Of a stretch of DNA of 34,682 bases, positions 16,690 to 26,128 are shown in pieces. The notes beneath the pieces are model-generated. The model searched no databases, was not told where the DNA came from, and worked only from the letters and a program-made list of their open reading frames with translations. How positions within the stretch are numbered: the stretch's first letter is position 1; every line of letters begins with the position of its first letter. Source of the DNA: JANXXV01 sp038230275 (GTDB taxonomy: Bacteria; Acidobacteriota; Terriglobia; Bryobacterales; Bryobacteraceae); contig JBBRNO010000060.1 of assembly GCA_038230275.1 (NCBI GenBank), forward strand, positions 1 to 34,682. The letters run 5' to 3'. The translations under genes were made by a program, and so were the position numbers.

Positions 16690-17027
16690 AATGTAAGTTC
16701 TGTAGCGCGGAAGTCGGCTACGCTTACTCCCATGGGATCTTATCGGAGGCGAAAGCAGATAACTTTAATGGAAGATCGGTGGATTAGTACCAGCCCTCGC
16801 CATATCGTCCATAAAGAGTTTCTATCAGCCAGCCCTAAATTTCTGTTGGCGTCGCTCCTTACCGTGCCCTATACTGAGTTAAATTGATCGCACGTTGAGG
16901 CCCGGGGCTCGTTCCCCGCCGTGGTTGTTTCCACCGTCCTTCAGCGCCTCTCGCCTGCCCTGTATTGCAGATCAACGCGCCCCCCGGTACCCGCGGCGCC
17001 AAATCTCGCATATCTAAGGGGAAAACT
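16690..17027. other. 338-base divergent promoter region
   Basis: Non-coding space between the small secreted protein gene (minus) and the TonB receptor gene (plus). It holds a candidate promoter (16846-16875) and a GC-rich hairpin, CGGGG (16903-16907) with CCCCG (16914-16918), in the leader of the receptor mRNA. No riboswitch or small gene was recognised. Confidence 0.5.
16846..16875 (+). promoter_or_regulatory. candidate sigma70-type promoter for the TonB receptor gene
   Basis: TTGGCG (16846-16851) and TATACT (16870-16875) are separated by 18 bases, close to the -35/-10 consensus. The leader to the start codon would be about 145 bases. Predicted by eye only. Confidence 0.4.
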
Positions 17028-20000
17028 ATGAAGGCTGTAACAGGACTTCGGGCACTGCCGCTCGTTGCGGCGATGTGCGTCATGAACGTCAGCTTACACG
17101 CTCAATCGATCTATGGCGGCTTGCGTGGTTCCGCTATGGACGCCCAGGGAAGCGTCATTGCGGAAGCAAAAGTGACGATGATTGACGAAAGCACCAGCAT
17201 CACCCGCTCCACCATTACTAACGCCGCCGGCGAATTCAACTTCTCCTAGGTCACTCCGTCCACATTTACACTTGTCACCGAGGCGCCGGGCTTTAAACGG
17301 TTCCAACGGAATGGTGTCGTTGTCGCCACCCAGCAGTTCGTTACGCTTGACGTGAAACTGGAGGTTGGCCAGGTTACCGAAAGTGTCATGGTCACCGAAG
17401 AGGTCCCTTTGCTTGAGACGTCCAACGCTTCGCAAGGACAGGTGATAGACCGTCAAAAACTCATCGATCTTCCCAACCTCGGCCGCAATCCATTCATGAT
17501 GTCCCGTCTGGCGCCCACTGTCGTTCAGGTAGGGAACCCTGGCTACAATCGCATGCAGGACCAGTCCGGCTCCTCCCAGATTTCCATCAACGGCGGCCCG
17601 GTCCGCGGCAACAATTATCTGCTGGACGGCGTTCCCATCACCGACTTCGCCAACCGCGCCATCATCATTCCGTCCCTCGAAGCAGTGTCGGAAATGAAAG
17701 TCCAGACCGGCACATACGACGCGGAAATGGGCCGCACCGGCGGCGGTGTTTTCAATACTTACGTGAAATCGGGCGGCAATGTCGATCACGGATCCCTGCT
17801 CGGCTACATGCGCCAGACCGATTGGCTGGCGAATACGTTTTTCAATAACCGCAACGGCCAAGGCATCACCGATCAGCCCTTCCGAAACTATGGCGGTTCC
17901 TTCGGTGGCCCGGTCGTCATCCCAAAGGTTTACAACGGCAAGAACAAGACATTTTTCTGGATCGGTTTTGAAGGCTACCGCGACACGCAGGCCGCCAGCC
18001 GTGAGCAGTACACACCCACCGCCCTCGAACGCACGGGAAACTTCTCCCAGACTCTCAACAGCGCCGGTGCCCCGCTTCTCATCTACGATCCTTTGACCAC
18101 GCAGGCAGATGGCAGCCGTTCGCCCTTCCCAGGCAACAGCATTCCTTCGGCCCGCCTCGACACCGTGGGTAAGAACATCGCCGCCACCTATATGGCTCCC
18201 ACCAAGGCCGCCACCTATTACGGAAAGAGCAATCTGGCTGGCGCCGGTCCGCTGGCATCCAAGGCCGACCAGCAGTTTGGCAAGCTCGATCAGGAAATAA
18301 CCTCCTGGTGGCGCGCCAGCTTGAGCTACTTGCACTACAATTCGCAGGAACCCGGCGAAAACCCGTATCCCACAATTTCTTCCCCGGACCAGTGGTATCT
18401 GTTCCGGAAAGTGGATACCACGCAAGTGAACACCACGCTTACCCCCAGCAGCAGCTGGGTGATGACGTTCCGTTACGGCTTCAACCGATTCCCGAATATC
18501 GGCACGCAGAAATCCCAGAACTTCCCGCTCGCCAGCCTGGGCTTCTCCAACTCGTTCGTTAAGGACGTTCTCTCCCAAACATTTCCCAATCTAACCATGC
18601 AGTCCGCCTACTCTCTGGGAACCAACAACAATTTCAACTACGTGCATCACTCGAAGAATTTTGGCGCCAATGCTTCGAAATACCTGGGCCGCCACAGCGT
18701 CAAATTCGGCTATGACTTCCGCCGCCTGCACGCCGATGGCATCGATCTGGGCAACAGCTCCGGAGCATTCACGTTCGACAATCGCTTCACCCGTGCCAAC
18801 TCCAATTCCAACAGCAGCGCCTCCGGTGCGGACATCGCGGACATGCTGCTAGGCGCAGCGGCGGGAGCAACCGGATACATCCCCACCAAGCTTTTCGAAT
18901 TCGTCGATTACCACGCACTCTACGTGCAGGACGATTTCCGCCTCAGCTCCAAACTGACGCTCAACTTCGGACTGCGCTGGGAACGGGAAACCGGTTTGCG
19001 CGAAGTCAATAACAACCTCATCACCGGGTTCGATACCGCGGCCGTCAATCCGATTGGCGCCGCCGCTGGCGTCACCACCAACGGAGTGCTTCGCTTCGCC
19101 GGTGTCGACGGGCAGAAGCAAACAACCGGCAATCCGAATCTCAACAAGTGGTCGCCGCGCGTCGGCGTCGCCTATCAATGGGATGCCAAGACCGTCATCC
19201 GTGGCGGTTGGGGACTTTTCTGGGCGCCCGCCTTCTCGGTTGGCTCGCCCTTTAATACGGAAGGAATCACCGCAAACACGCAGCCGTCCGTCTCCAACGA
19301 CGGCAACAAGACGCCGGCCATCCAGTTCTCAAATCCTTTCCCGAACGGTCTGGACAAACCGGTGGGTAACACCTTGGGTGCGCTTACCGGCATCGGAAAG
19401 TCGAACACGATTTTCGATCCCAACTCCGACTCAACCCGAGTGCAGCAGTTCTCACTCGACATCCAGCGCCAGCTCGCCGGCGGTTTTGTAGCCTCGGTGG
19501 GTTACAGCGGCTCCCGCACATCGAACCTCACCTTCACCACAGCCAGTTTGAACATCGACCAGTTGAACCCGCAATACTTCAGCCGCGGCCCGGCCTTGAA
19601 TGCCTCCGTGCCGAATTCCTTCTATCTGAAGGGTGGTACCGGGGCCCTCAGCGGCGCAACCGTCGCCGCCAACCAGTTACTGCGTCCCTATCCGCAGTAC
19701 TCCGCGATCAACCTGAACTTCAGCGATCGCAATCATGCCAAGTATGATGCCGCAGTGTTCAAGGTGCAAAAAGCCTTCTCCCAGGGCTTCACTCTGCTTT
19801 CCACCTACACGTTCTCAAAGAACTTCGATATGTCCGGCGGAGGCGCCGGCAACAATCTCAACGCAGGAAACAGCGGGCCGCAGGATGTCTACTCGCTAGC
19901 CGGCGAATGGGGCCTATCAAACGTCAGCGCTCCGCACCGCTGGACGAACGCCATCACGTATGAGCTGCCCTTCGGAAAAGGAAAGCGCTTTATGGGCAGT

Positions 20001-20483
20001 GCCAACTACGCCACCAACCTGGCGCTAGGCGGCTGGTCCATCAACACAGTCTCTACCTTCCAGTCCGGCTACCCGCTGCAGATTTACATGAACAGCAACG
20101 GCAACAGCTCACTCGGAACCTCGCGCCAGCGTCCCAACGCAACCGGCATCTCTCCGGCGGTAAGTGGGTCAATCGGAGATCGTATCGATGGCTGGATCAA
20201 CAAAGCGGCCTTCACAGACGCTCCGGCGTTCACGCTAGGCAACGTGTCCCGGACCATCGCCCTACAGGGACCACGCCTGATCAACTGGGATATCTCAATG
20301 TTCAAGACCGTTGACATCCATGAGAATTTCAAAGCCCAGTTCCGCGCGGAAGCGCTCAACGCGATGAACACCCCATACTTCCGCGGCCCCAACACGGCCT
20401 GGGGAGCCGGCGCCTTCGGACAGATCACATCCCAAGGCAACTTCCCGCGCATGTTACAACTCGGCCTCCGCCTGTACTTCTGA
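17028..20483 (+). pseudogene. Oar-like TonB-dependent receptor interrupted by an in-frame TAG
   Basis: An outer-membrane transporter of about 1150 codons. The ATG at 17028 has a strong ribosome-binding site (AAGGGG) and encodes a signal peptide ending 'VSLHAQS'. Then comes a carboxypeptidase-regulatory-like domain ('GGLRGSAMDAQGSVIAEAKVTM ... NAAGEFNFS'), which is cut by TAG at 17247-17249. The same frame then continues without any gap ('VTPSTFTLVTEAPGFKRF'), through the plug ('NYLLDGVPITDFANR', 'ETYDAEMGR'-like 'GTYDAEMGRTGGGVFNTYVKSG') and the beta-barrel to the terminal aromatic 'LGLRLYF'. Reinitiation downstream would lack the signal peptide. Either the gene is a fresh pseudogene, the base is an error, or TAG is read through. 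Typical substrates in this group are oligosaccharides or unknown. Confidence 0.9.
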
Positions 20484-20508
20484 GCGGAGCCAATTCCGTT
20501 CCGCAAAA

Positions 20509-20540
20509 AAAAGGGCAGACCCGCAAAGGTCTGCCCTTTT
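20509..20540. terminator. bidirectional intrinsic terminator
   Basis: A perfect 13-bp stem, AAAAGGGCAGACC (20509-20521) with GGTCTGCCCTTTT (20528-20540), around a 6-base loop. An A-run precedes it and a T-run closes it, so it can stop transcription from both sides. It sits 25 bases after the TonB receptor stop. Confidence 0.92.
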
Positions 20541-20580
20541 GTACGATAAATCAAGCTCTAGCCCAACCCGCCATTTTCTT

Positions 20581-20610
20581 ATCCGCGTTTATCTGCGTGC
20601 ATCTGTGGCC
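20581..20610 (+). repeat. three imperfect 10-bp tandem units
   Basis: ATCCGCGTTT, ATCTGCGTGC and ATCTGTGGCC follow one another. The pattern resembles short intergenic decamer repeats that I recall from several soil bacterial genomes. Nothing else is seen between the terminator and the PPC gene. Confidence 0.4.
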
Positions 20611-20678
20611 ATAGCCTTTTCTTCGATAGCACGCACCATGATCGCAATCCGCCCATAGCAAGCCCAAGCGTCTGCTAG

Positions 20679-21227
20679 CTAGCGGTAAGTCTTATCGTCC
20701 ACCCGGCTCAAGTCCACTCCATCCCCCAACACTCCAACCGTAACAATGGCAAAAGTAAACACCGTGGTCCCAGGCTCCAAATGCCCGCCAAACGCCTTCT
20801 CCGGGTTAGCCATCGTCATATGAGCATGAATCTTTCCGTCAATAATATACCCATTCATGCTGATAATATCCGCCGGCGCCGATAGGTCTTTCACATAAGT
20901 ATTCTTCGAGGGAAAAGTCCGGTTACTCACGGAATGGATCTGATAATTGCGCACAGACCCAGCCCCGGCCAGAATCACCGCGTTCTTAATCTTCTGCTCC
21001 TTCACCATCGCCTCCAAACCAGCCAGCAAATCAGCCTGATATTTGAACCGCAATACCAGCACGCGTTCGAAGTTCCCGGTCACCGCATAGACGTCCGGCA
21101 CTTTCGTCGAATTCGCCTTGGCATCGTCAGCCGGTGTAGTAGCCTTGGTCACTTCCGTCTTGGTCTGCTGGCCCATGAGCATCGCAGCCAACCCAAAAAA
21201 AGAAACTACTTGTACGATCTTCCGCAT
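20679..21227 (-). CDS. exported PPC/DUF296 domain protein
   Basis: A 182-residue protein. The start at 21227 is decided by the strong ribosome-binding site GGGAGGTG just upstream. A signal peptide (residues 1-18, 'MRKIVQVVSFFGLAAMLMG') precedes a polar linker and a PPC (DUF296) domain from about residue 45: 'VLVLRFKYQADLLAGLEAMVKEQ', 'AVILAGAGSVRNYQIHSV', 'GKIHAHMTMANPEKAFGGHLEPGTTVFTFAIV'. PPC domains form trimers; in plants they accompany AT-hooks, while the role of bacterial ones is not known. The His-x-His and GGHL elements suggest a metal or ligand site. It is the last of three minus-strand genes, 13 bases after the GH20 stop. Confidence 0.85.
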   Translation of the reverse strand: MRKIVQVVSFFGLAAMLMGQQTKTEVTKATTPADDAKANSTKVPDVYAVTGNFERVLVLRFKYQADLLAGLEAMVKEQKIKNAVILAGAGSVRNYQIHSVSNRTFPSKNTYVKDLSAPADIISMNGYIIDGKIHAHMTMANPEKAFGGHLEPGTTVFTFAIVTVGVLGDGVDLSRVDDKTYR

Positions 21228-21240
21228 CTCACCTCCCTGA

Positions 21241-23370
21241 TTATCTTGCCAGCCGCAGTGGCTTAGGTTCCGGCGCCTTCCGCTTCTGCACCATGCTAAG
21301 CCCAACGAATAAGACGGCATTATCTTTCGAAGCCGAATGCAGCCGCACTTCCCGTATCGCGATTCCGTACCGCGGGTTCACCCATTCATACGTGAAATTT
21401 GCCTTGCCATCCGCCCCTGTGGACAGAACCGATTCATAGGCCAGACTCTTGGGGTACGGGCTCCGCAGCCAGTTCTCCTCCAGAATATTCACGCCGTACC
21501 GCAGCGGAACGCGCTCTACGAAGCCATCGTTATATTCCACTTCATACCAGCCCAACAGTTCCGCAGTATCGGCAAAATTCCAGGTAGCAGTGTACGAAGG
21601 CTGATTGCGCCCCGGCTTCCTGCATGCGTGGCGAAACAACAGACTGTTGACATCGGCGCCAATTCTCACCGCCTGCCCCGAGCCTGCCCCTAACTGCACC
21701 GCCGTGGCCGCACCGTCCCAGCTCGGCAGCGGTTCCGCGCTCAGCCTGTTTCTCACGCTGGGCAACAATTCTTGCACCATCACCGCCAGCCGGTTCATTT
21801 CGGGCCGGTCGTTGGACCACAGCAGATTCGCGCTCCCCAGGATGTCGAACATCATGTCCTTACCTAATGTCAGTTCGTTCGTGGCCGACCAAGCCGATGG
21901 CGCCGCGCCCAGGATTCCCTTCCGCCCCACGCGCCTGTCGAAGTCCGCGATATGCGGCTGAAAGTTCCCGAAGACCTGGCGGAACCCCCACCCCGACAGA
22001 TCGGCCTCATTCTTCTTGCCAAGGCCGCCAGCGGTCAGATCTTCATCCACGCGCCCGTCCCAAAACCAATTGAAAATAAGAATGTCTTTGGGGATCATTC
22101 GCTTCACTTGCTCAACCGAAAGCGCCCCGGGCATGTCATAAGGCTGCCCGCCTTTATTGTCACTATGCTTCGTCTTCCGCCCGCGCAGCGCCTCAATCAG
22201 GTGGTCGCCATACATCGCCGTACCCACCCCTTTCGCGCGCAGGTGAGCATAGATGCGGTTGACATCGGCGCCAAACAGTTCTCCCGGGTCTTTGCCTTTG
22301 CACCGCCCGCAAGCGCCCAGTGGCATTCGCCACTCGTCATGCCCGATATGCACCATCGCGGGCTTCATCACTTCGATATACTCATCCAGCACGTCAAACA
22401 ACAGCCCGTACACTCTTGGCTCGGACGGGCAGTACGTGTCCGGCCATTCCGCATCCGGAATCTCCGCCAGATCCCGATGACGAGTCAGCAGGTAATAGCT
22501 GTGTGTCAGCGACGGAATCTCGGGAATCACATCAATGTGAAACTGCCGCACGTACTGCACCAGGTCTGCCACTTCTTGCTTCTCCAGCACCCCCCCGTCA
22601 GCCGTATCGGCGTTTCCAGAATCCTGAAATTGACGCCCAGGGCCGGGGGATCGCTCCCGCCGCGTGTTCTTGAGATCTCTAGCAAACTCTATCCACCCCG
22701 CATTCACTTCCGGGTGACGATCCAGGCGCATGGCGCCGTTCACTTCCAGAATCAACTTGTTGTATTTGTAAAGCGCCATCACCTCGCGCACAAATTTCTT
22801 GAAGTAGGCAATATTGCTTCGTCCGGGCAAATACAGCTTCACGCCGCGGTAAGGAAGAAAAGGCCAGTCGCGGATCTTTGCCCCCCGCACTGTGGCGCCA
22901 CCGGGCCCGCGCGCCATCAGCTGCCGCAAGGTTTGCAGACCGTAGAACGCGCCGGCATCGTCCGTACCCACAACTACCGCTCTCTGCCGGTCGACCGTCA
23001 AAACATACCCCTCGCCTTCCGCCGGCGGTTTAGCCTGCTCGGTGTGTCGCGTCAGATATTGCTTCACCAACGGATTTGAGGCTGTCCCAAGCAAAATATA
23101 AGAGCCGTTTGCAGGTAGCGCCGTCACAGTTATGCTATGCAGCGCCAAGCCATAACGGTCGCTTAATTCAGCGGTCAGAAATCGGGCAAGAAGAAGGTCG
23201 GAAGAAGACGGCCGGTTCGGCAACAAAATGGGAACCGATTCATCCAGCTTAAATACTTCCTTTATGATTTCGGCCTGACGCGGCTTCGGAAACAAGGCCG
23301 GGTCCGCCGCACGCAAGCGGGTAGCGCCCAGCAAACAGAATAGCCACGCCAACGCTACGAATTTCTTCAT
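21241..23370 (-). CDS. glycoside hydrolase family 20 (beta-N-acetylhexosaminidase-like), secreted
   Basis: A 709-residue secreted glycosidase. ATG 23370 is chosen because it has AAGGTG upstream and gives a clean signal peptide ('KKFVALAWLFCLLGATRLRA'). Residues ~25-165 form the GH20b accessory domain ('EGYVLTVDRQRAVVVGTDDAGAFYGLQTL'). The catalytic barrel follows ('RDWPFLPYRGVKLYLPG', 'VIPEIPSLTHSYY'), with the GH20 acid/stabiliser pair Asp345-Glu346 in 'HIGHDEWRMP'. The C-terminal ~130 residues are a beta-rich extra domain. GH20 enzymes remove terminal GlcNAc or GalNAc from glycans, chitin or peptidoglycan fragments by substrate assistance. The gene starts 7 bases after the EamA transporter stop. 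Confidence 0.9.
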   Translation of the reverse strand: MKKFVALAWLFCLLGATRLRAADPALFPKPRQAEIIKEVFKLDESVPILLPNRPSSSDLLLARFLTAELSDRYGLALHSITVTALPANGSYILLGTASNPLVKQYLTRHTEQAKPPAEGEGYVLTVDRQRAVVVGTDDAGAFYGLQTLRQLMARGPGGATVRGAKIRDWPFLPYRGVKLYLPGRSNIAYFKKFVREVMALYKYNKLILEVNGAMRLDRHPEVNAGWIEFARDLKNTRRERSPGPGRQFQDSGNADTADGGVLEKQEVADLVQYVRQFHIDVIPEIPSLTHSYYLLTRHRDLAEIPDAEWPDTYCPSEPRVYGLLFDVLDEYIEVMKPAMVHIGHDEWRMPLGACGRCKGKDPGELFGADVNRIYAHLRAKGVGTAMYGDHLIEALRGRKTKHSDNKGGQPYDMPGALSVEQVKRMIPKDILIFNWFWDGRVDEDLTAGGLGKKNEADLSGWGFRQVFGNFQPHIADFDRRVGRKGILGAAPSAWSATNELTLGKDMMFDILGSANLLWSNDRPEMNRLAVMVQELLPSVRNRLSAEPLPSWDGAATAVQLGAGSGQAVRIGADVNSLLFRHACRKPGRNQPSYTATWNFADTAELLGWYEVEYNDGFVERVPLRYGVNILEENWLRSPYPKSLAYESVLSTGADGKANFTYEWVNPRYGIAIREVRLHSASKDNAVLFVGLSMVQKRKAPEPKPLRLAR

Positions 23371-23377
23371 CGTCACC

Positions 23378-24334
23378 TTATATACGCCGCCGCTCCTCAT
23401 ACACGGTCACCAGAAATGTACCGGCCAACACCAGCGCGCCGCCCAGCAACAGCGCCGCTGTGATCTTTTCCTTCAATACAATCGCCGAAAGCAGCACGCC
23501 GAACACCGGCAGCAGATATATCGACAAGGAAGCTTGCGTTACATCGATCTTCTCGATAACCCAAAAATACAGCAGCGTCGAAAGGCTCAGGCTGAACAAC
23601 GCAATAATCAGCAAACTCGCCCATATACCGGCCCCCAGCGCCAGAAAATCGCCGAATCGATGCCGCTCAAAAATCAGCATCAAGCCGAAAAGTTCCACAT
23701 CGGCGATCAGAAAGCTGTACACCAGCAGTTCAATCGGATTGAACGTCTCCAGCAACTTCTTGGAGTACGTGTTGTTGAACGCACTACCCAAACAACTGGA
23801 AAGAATCAGTAGATTGCCGAACAGATAAGTGCCTTGAAAAAGGGAGACAGCTCTCCAATCGATATCCGAAACCATCACTACCCCGCATACCGCTAATGCG
23901 AACGATACCCAGCGCAACACGGTCATTCTTTCGCCCAGCAAAATCACCGCCATGATGGTGCTGAAAACCGGGATCGTCAACGTGAGTACAGAGCCGTTGC
24001 TTGCCGTCGAGCGTTCTACGCCCCAGGTCAGTCCCAACTGCGCCGGAATGATTCCCAGGGTTGCAATCAGCAACAAATCGCGCCAGACCTCTTGCCCCCT
24101 CGGCGGGCGGACCGCTTTGTCTGTATTCATTCTCAGCAGCGGAGCAAATAGCACCGTGGAAAGCGCCAGCGGGATCAACGCAACGGCTATCGGCCCCAGC
24201 CGCTCGGTGGCCAGCTTCGCCCCCGAAAACTGAAAAGCCCACATCAGGTTGATTACCACCAGCACGGCGAAATATTGCACCGGCGAACGCCCGCCGGGCA
24301 CTCTACTCGCTTCGCTACTCTTGTTAGCCGTCAT
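23378..24334 (-). CDS. EamA/DMT superfamily transporter
   Basis: A 318-residue inner-membrane protein with about ten hydrophobic helices arranged as two EamA repeats, the first around 'NLMWAFQFSGAKLATERLGPIAVALIPL' and 'GSVLTLTIPVFSTIMAVILLGERMT', the second around 'SSCLGSAFNNTYSKKLLETF' and 'SIYLLPVFGVLLSAIVLKEKITAALLLGGALVLAG'. Drug/metabolite transporters export or import small metabolites; specificity cannot be told. Placement just before a secreted GH20 enzyme suggests an operon but not necessarily a shared substrate. It is divergent from the REC-TrxR operon, with 119 bases between. Confidence 0.93.
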   Translation of the reverse strand: MTANKSSEASRVPGGRSPVQYFAVLVVINLMWAFQFSGAKLATERLGPIAVALIPLALSTVLFAPLLRMNTDKAVRPPRGQEVWRDLLLIATLGIIPAQLGLTWGVERSTASNGSVLTLTIPVFSTIMAVILLGERMTVLRWVSFALAVCGVVMVSDIDWRAVSLFQGTYLFGNLLILSSCLGSAFNNTYSKKLLETFNPIELLVYSFLIADVELFGLMLIFERHRFGDFLALGAGIWASLLIIALFSLSLSTLLYFWVIEKIDVTQASLSIYLLPVFGVLLSAIVLKEKITAALLLGGALVLAGTFLVTVYEERRRI

Positions 24335-24453
24335 GGTTTCCGCCGCGGACCTATTTCATCTTAGTCATCGAACCGGGGCGCGTAAACTGAAAAGAGGAGA
24401 ATCGAGAATCTTATTCCGGTTGTCCCGCATCTCCCTTACAAGGAGCATCATTC

Positions 24454-26127
24454 TTGGCGAAGCCCGTACTGTTAACTGTCGATGACGATGCTGACGTCCT
24501 CCGTGCCGTCGAGCGCGATTTGCGCCGCCAATATGGGGAACACTACCGTGTGTTGCGTGCCGATTCCGGCCGCACCGCGCTGGACATACTCACCAAGCTA
24601 CAGCAACGCAACGAACCGGTAGCCTTGCTGCTGGTCGATCACCGCATGCCGCACATGAACGGCATCGAAACCTTGCATGAGGCAATCAAACTATTTCCCG
24701 GCGCCAAGCGCGTTCTCTTGACCGCCTATGCCGACACCGATGCAGCCATCAAAGCGATCAATGAGGTCCGCCTCAATCACTACCTGTTGAAACCTTGGGA
24801 CCCGCCGGAGCAGAATCTCTATCCCGTGCTCGACGATCTTCTCGAAGAGTGGCAGGCAAGCTACCGCCCCCCCTTCGAAGGACTGCGTCTGCTAGGTACT
24901 CGCTGGTCTTCCAAAGCTTACGAAATCCGCGAATTTCTCGCCCGCAACCAAGTCCCCTACCAGTGGCTCGACGTAGAGGCCGCCCGCCACGATCCGGAAG
25001 TTCAGCGCCTCGTCCAAAAGTACAACCCCACCGGCATGGGTCTCCCCGTCGTAGTCTGTCCGGATGGCACTTGTCTGCATGAACCCACCCTGGAACAAGT
25101 GGCGGAAAAGGCCGGCCTCCGCACTCGCGCGGAACTGGAATTCTACGATCTTGCCATCATCGGCGGCGGTCCGGCCGGACTGGCGGCGGCGGTCTACGGC
25201 GCTTCCGAAGGATTGAAAACGGTGATGATTGAGCGCGCGGCTCCAGGTGGCCAGGCCGGGCTCAGTTCCAAGATCGAAAACTATCTGGGCTTCCCATCCG
25301 GCCTCAGTGGCGGCGACCTCGCGCGCCGGGCCGTCACCCAGGCCAAACGCTTCGGGGTTGAGATTCTTTCGCCGAAAGAGGCCACCGGCATCCGTGCGCA
25401 AGGCCCCTATCGCTATGTTCAGTTCAGCGATGGAACCGAGATTTCCTGCCACGCGCTGCTTCTCGCCATGGGCGTGCAATGGCGCAAGCTCGATCTGCCG
25501 GGCATTGACCGCCTAAGCGGGGCCGGCGTCTATCACGGCGCCGCCAGCACCGAGGGCATGTCGTGCCGCGATGAAGACGTCTACATCATTGGCGGCGCCA
25601 ACTCGGCGGGTCAGGCAGCCATGTTCTTTGCCACCTATGCGCGAAAAGTGATCATGTTGATCCGCGGCCCATCGCTGGCCGCCACCATGTCCCAATACCT
25701 CATCGATCAGATTCAGAACACGCCCGCGATTGAGGTCCGCACGTTTTCCCGTGTCGTGGAAGTCCACGGCGAGGAACGTCTGGAAGCCATCTCCATCGCC
25801 TGCGATTCCACCGGCAGCATTGAAAAAGTTCCCGCTTCCGCCCTCTTCGTCTTCATTGGCGCCGAGCCGCGCACCGACTGGCTATCCGGCCTTGTGGAAC
25901 GTGACGAGCGCGGCTTCCTGCTCACCGGGCCCGACCTCGTTCGCATCGGCAAGTATCCGAAAGGGTGGCCCGTGGATCGCGAACCAAACTTGCTGGAAAC
26001 GAATATCCCTGGCATCTTCGCCGTGGGTGACGTTCGCCACGGCTCCATCAAACGCGTGGCCTCCGGAGTGGGGGAAGGCTCCATCGCCATTCAATTCGTT
26101 CACCAGTATCTGAGCAAGGTCTCCTGA
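24454..26127 (+). CDS. fused response regulator / glutaredoxin-like / thioredoxin reductase-like flavoprotein
   Basis: A 557-residue three-part fusion. Residues 1-140 are a receiver domain ('LLTVDDDADV', phospho-Asp62 in 'LLVDHRMP', Thr90, Lys113). Residues 143-225 are glutaredoxin-like ('LRLLGTRWSSKAYEIREFL', 'GLPVVVCPDG') but with Ser-Ser where a CPxC would sit. Residues 231-555 are a thioredoxin reductase-type FAD/NAD(P) enzyme: FAD motif 'IIGGGPAGLAAAVYG', NAD motif 'IIGGANSAGQAAMF', and 'IFAVGDVRHG'. The CATC motif of TrxR is replaced by 'AAST' (363-366), so disulfide chemistry is unlikely. Start is TTG with AAGGAG 8 bases upstream. The kinase gene begins one base after its stop, so it is the likely phosphodonor. 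Confidence 0.93.
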   Translation: MAKPVLLTVDDDADVLRAVERDLRRQYGEHYRVLRADSGRTALDILTKLQQRNEPVALLLVDHRMPHMNGIETLHEAIKLFPGAKRVLLTAYADTDAAIKAINEVRLNHYLLKPWDPPEQNLYPVLDDLLEEWQASYRPPFEGLRLLGTRWSSKAYEIREFLARNQVPYQWLDVEAARHDPEVQRLVQKYNPTGMGLPVVVCPDGTCLHEPTLEQVAEKAGLRTRAELEFYDLAIIGGGPAGLAAAVYGASEGLKTVMIERAAPGGQAGLSSKIENYLGFPSGLSGGDLARRAVTQAKRFGVEILSPKEATGIRAQGPYRYVQFSDGTEISCHALLLAMGVQWRKLDLPGIDRLSGAGVYHGAASTEGMSCRDEDVYIIGGANSAGQAAMFFATYARKVIMLIRGPSLAATMSQYLIDQIQNTPAIEVRTFSRVVEVHGEERLEAISIACDSTGSIEKVPASALFVFIGAEPRTDWLSGLVERDERGFLLTGPDLVRIGKYPKGWPVDREPNLLETNIPGIFAVGDVRHGSIKRVASGVGEGSIAIQFVHQYLSKVS

Positions 26128-26128
26128 C

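Noticed and set aside
17094..18578. A long minus-strand open frame opposite the TonB receptor.
   Set aside because: Shadow of the receptor coding strand; the composition (Gly/Ala/Val/Arg rich, no motif) and the clear receptor domains on the plus strand rule it out.
21952..23079. A 375-codon plus-strand open frame opposite the GH20 gene.
   Set aside because: Antisense shadow of a recognised glycosidase, with no motif or start signal of its own.
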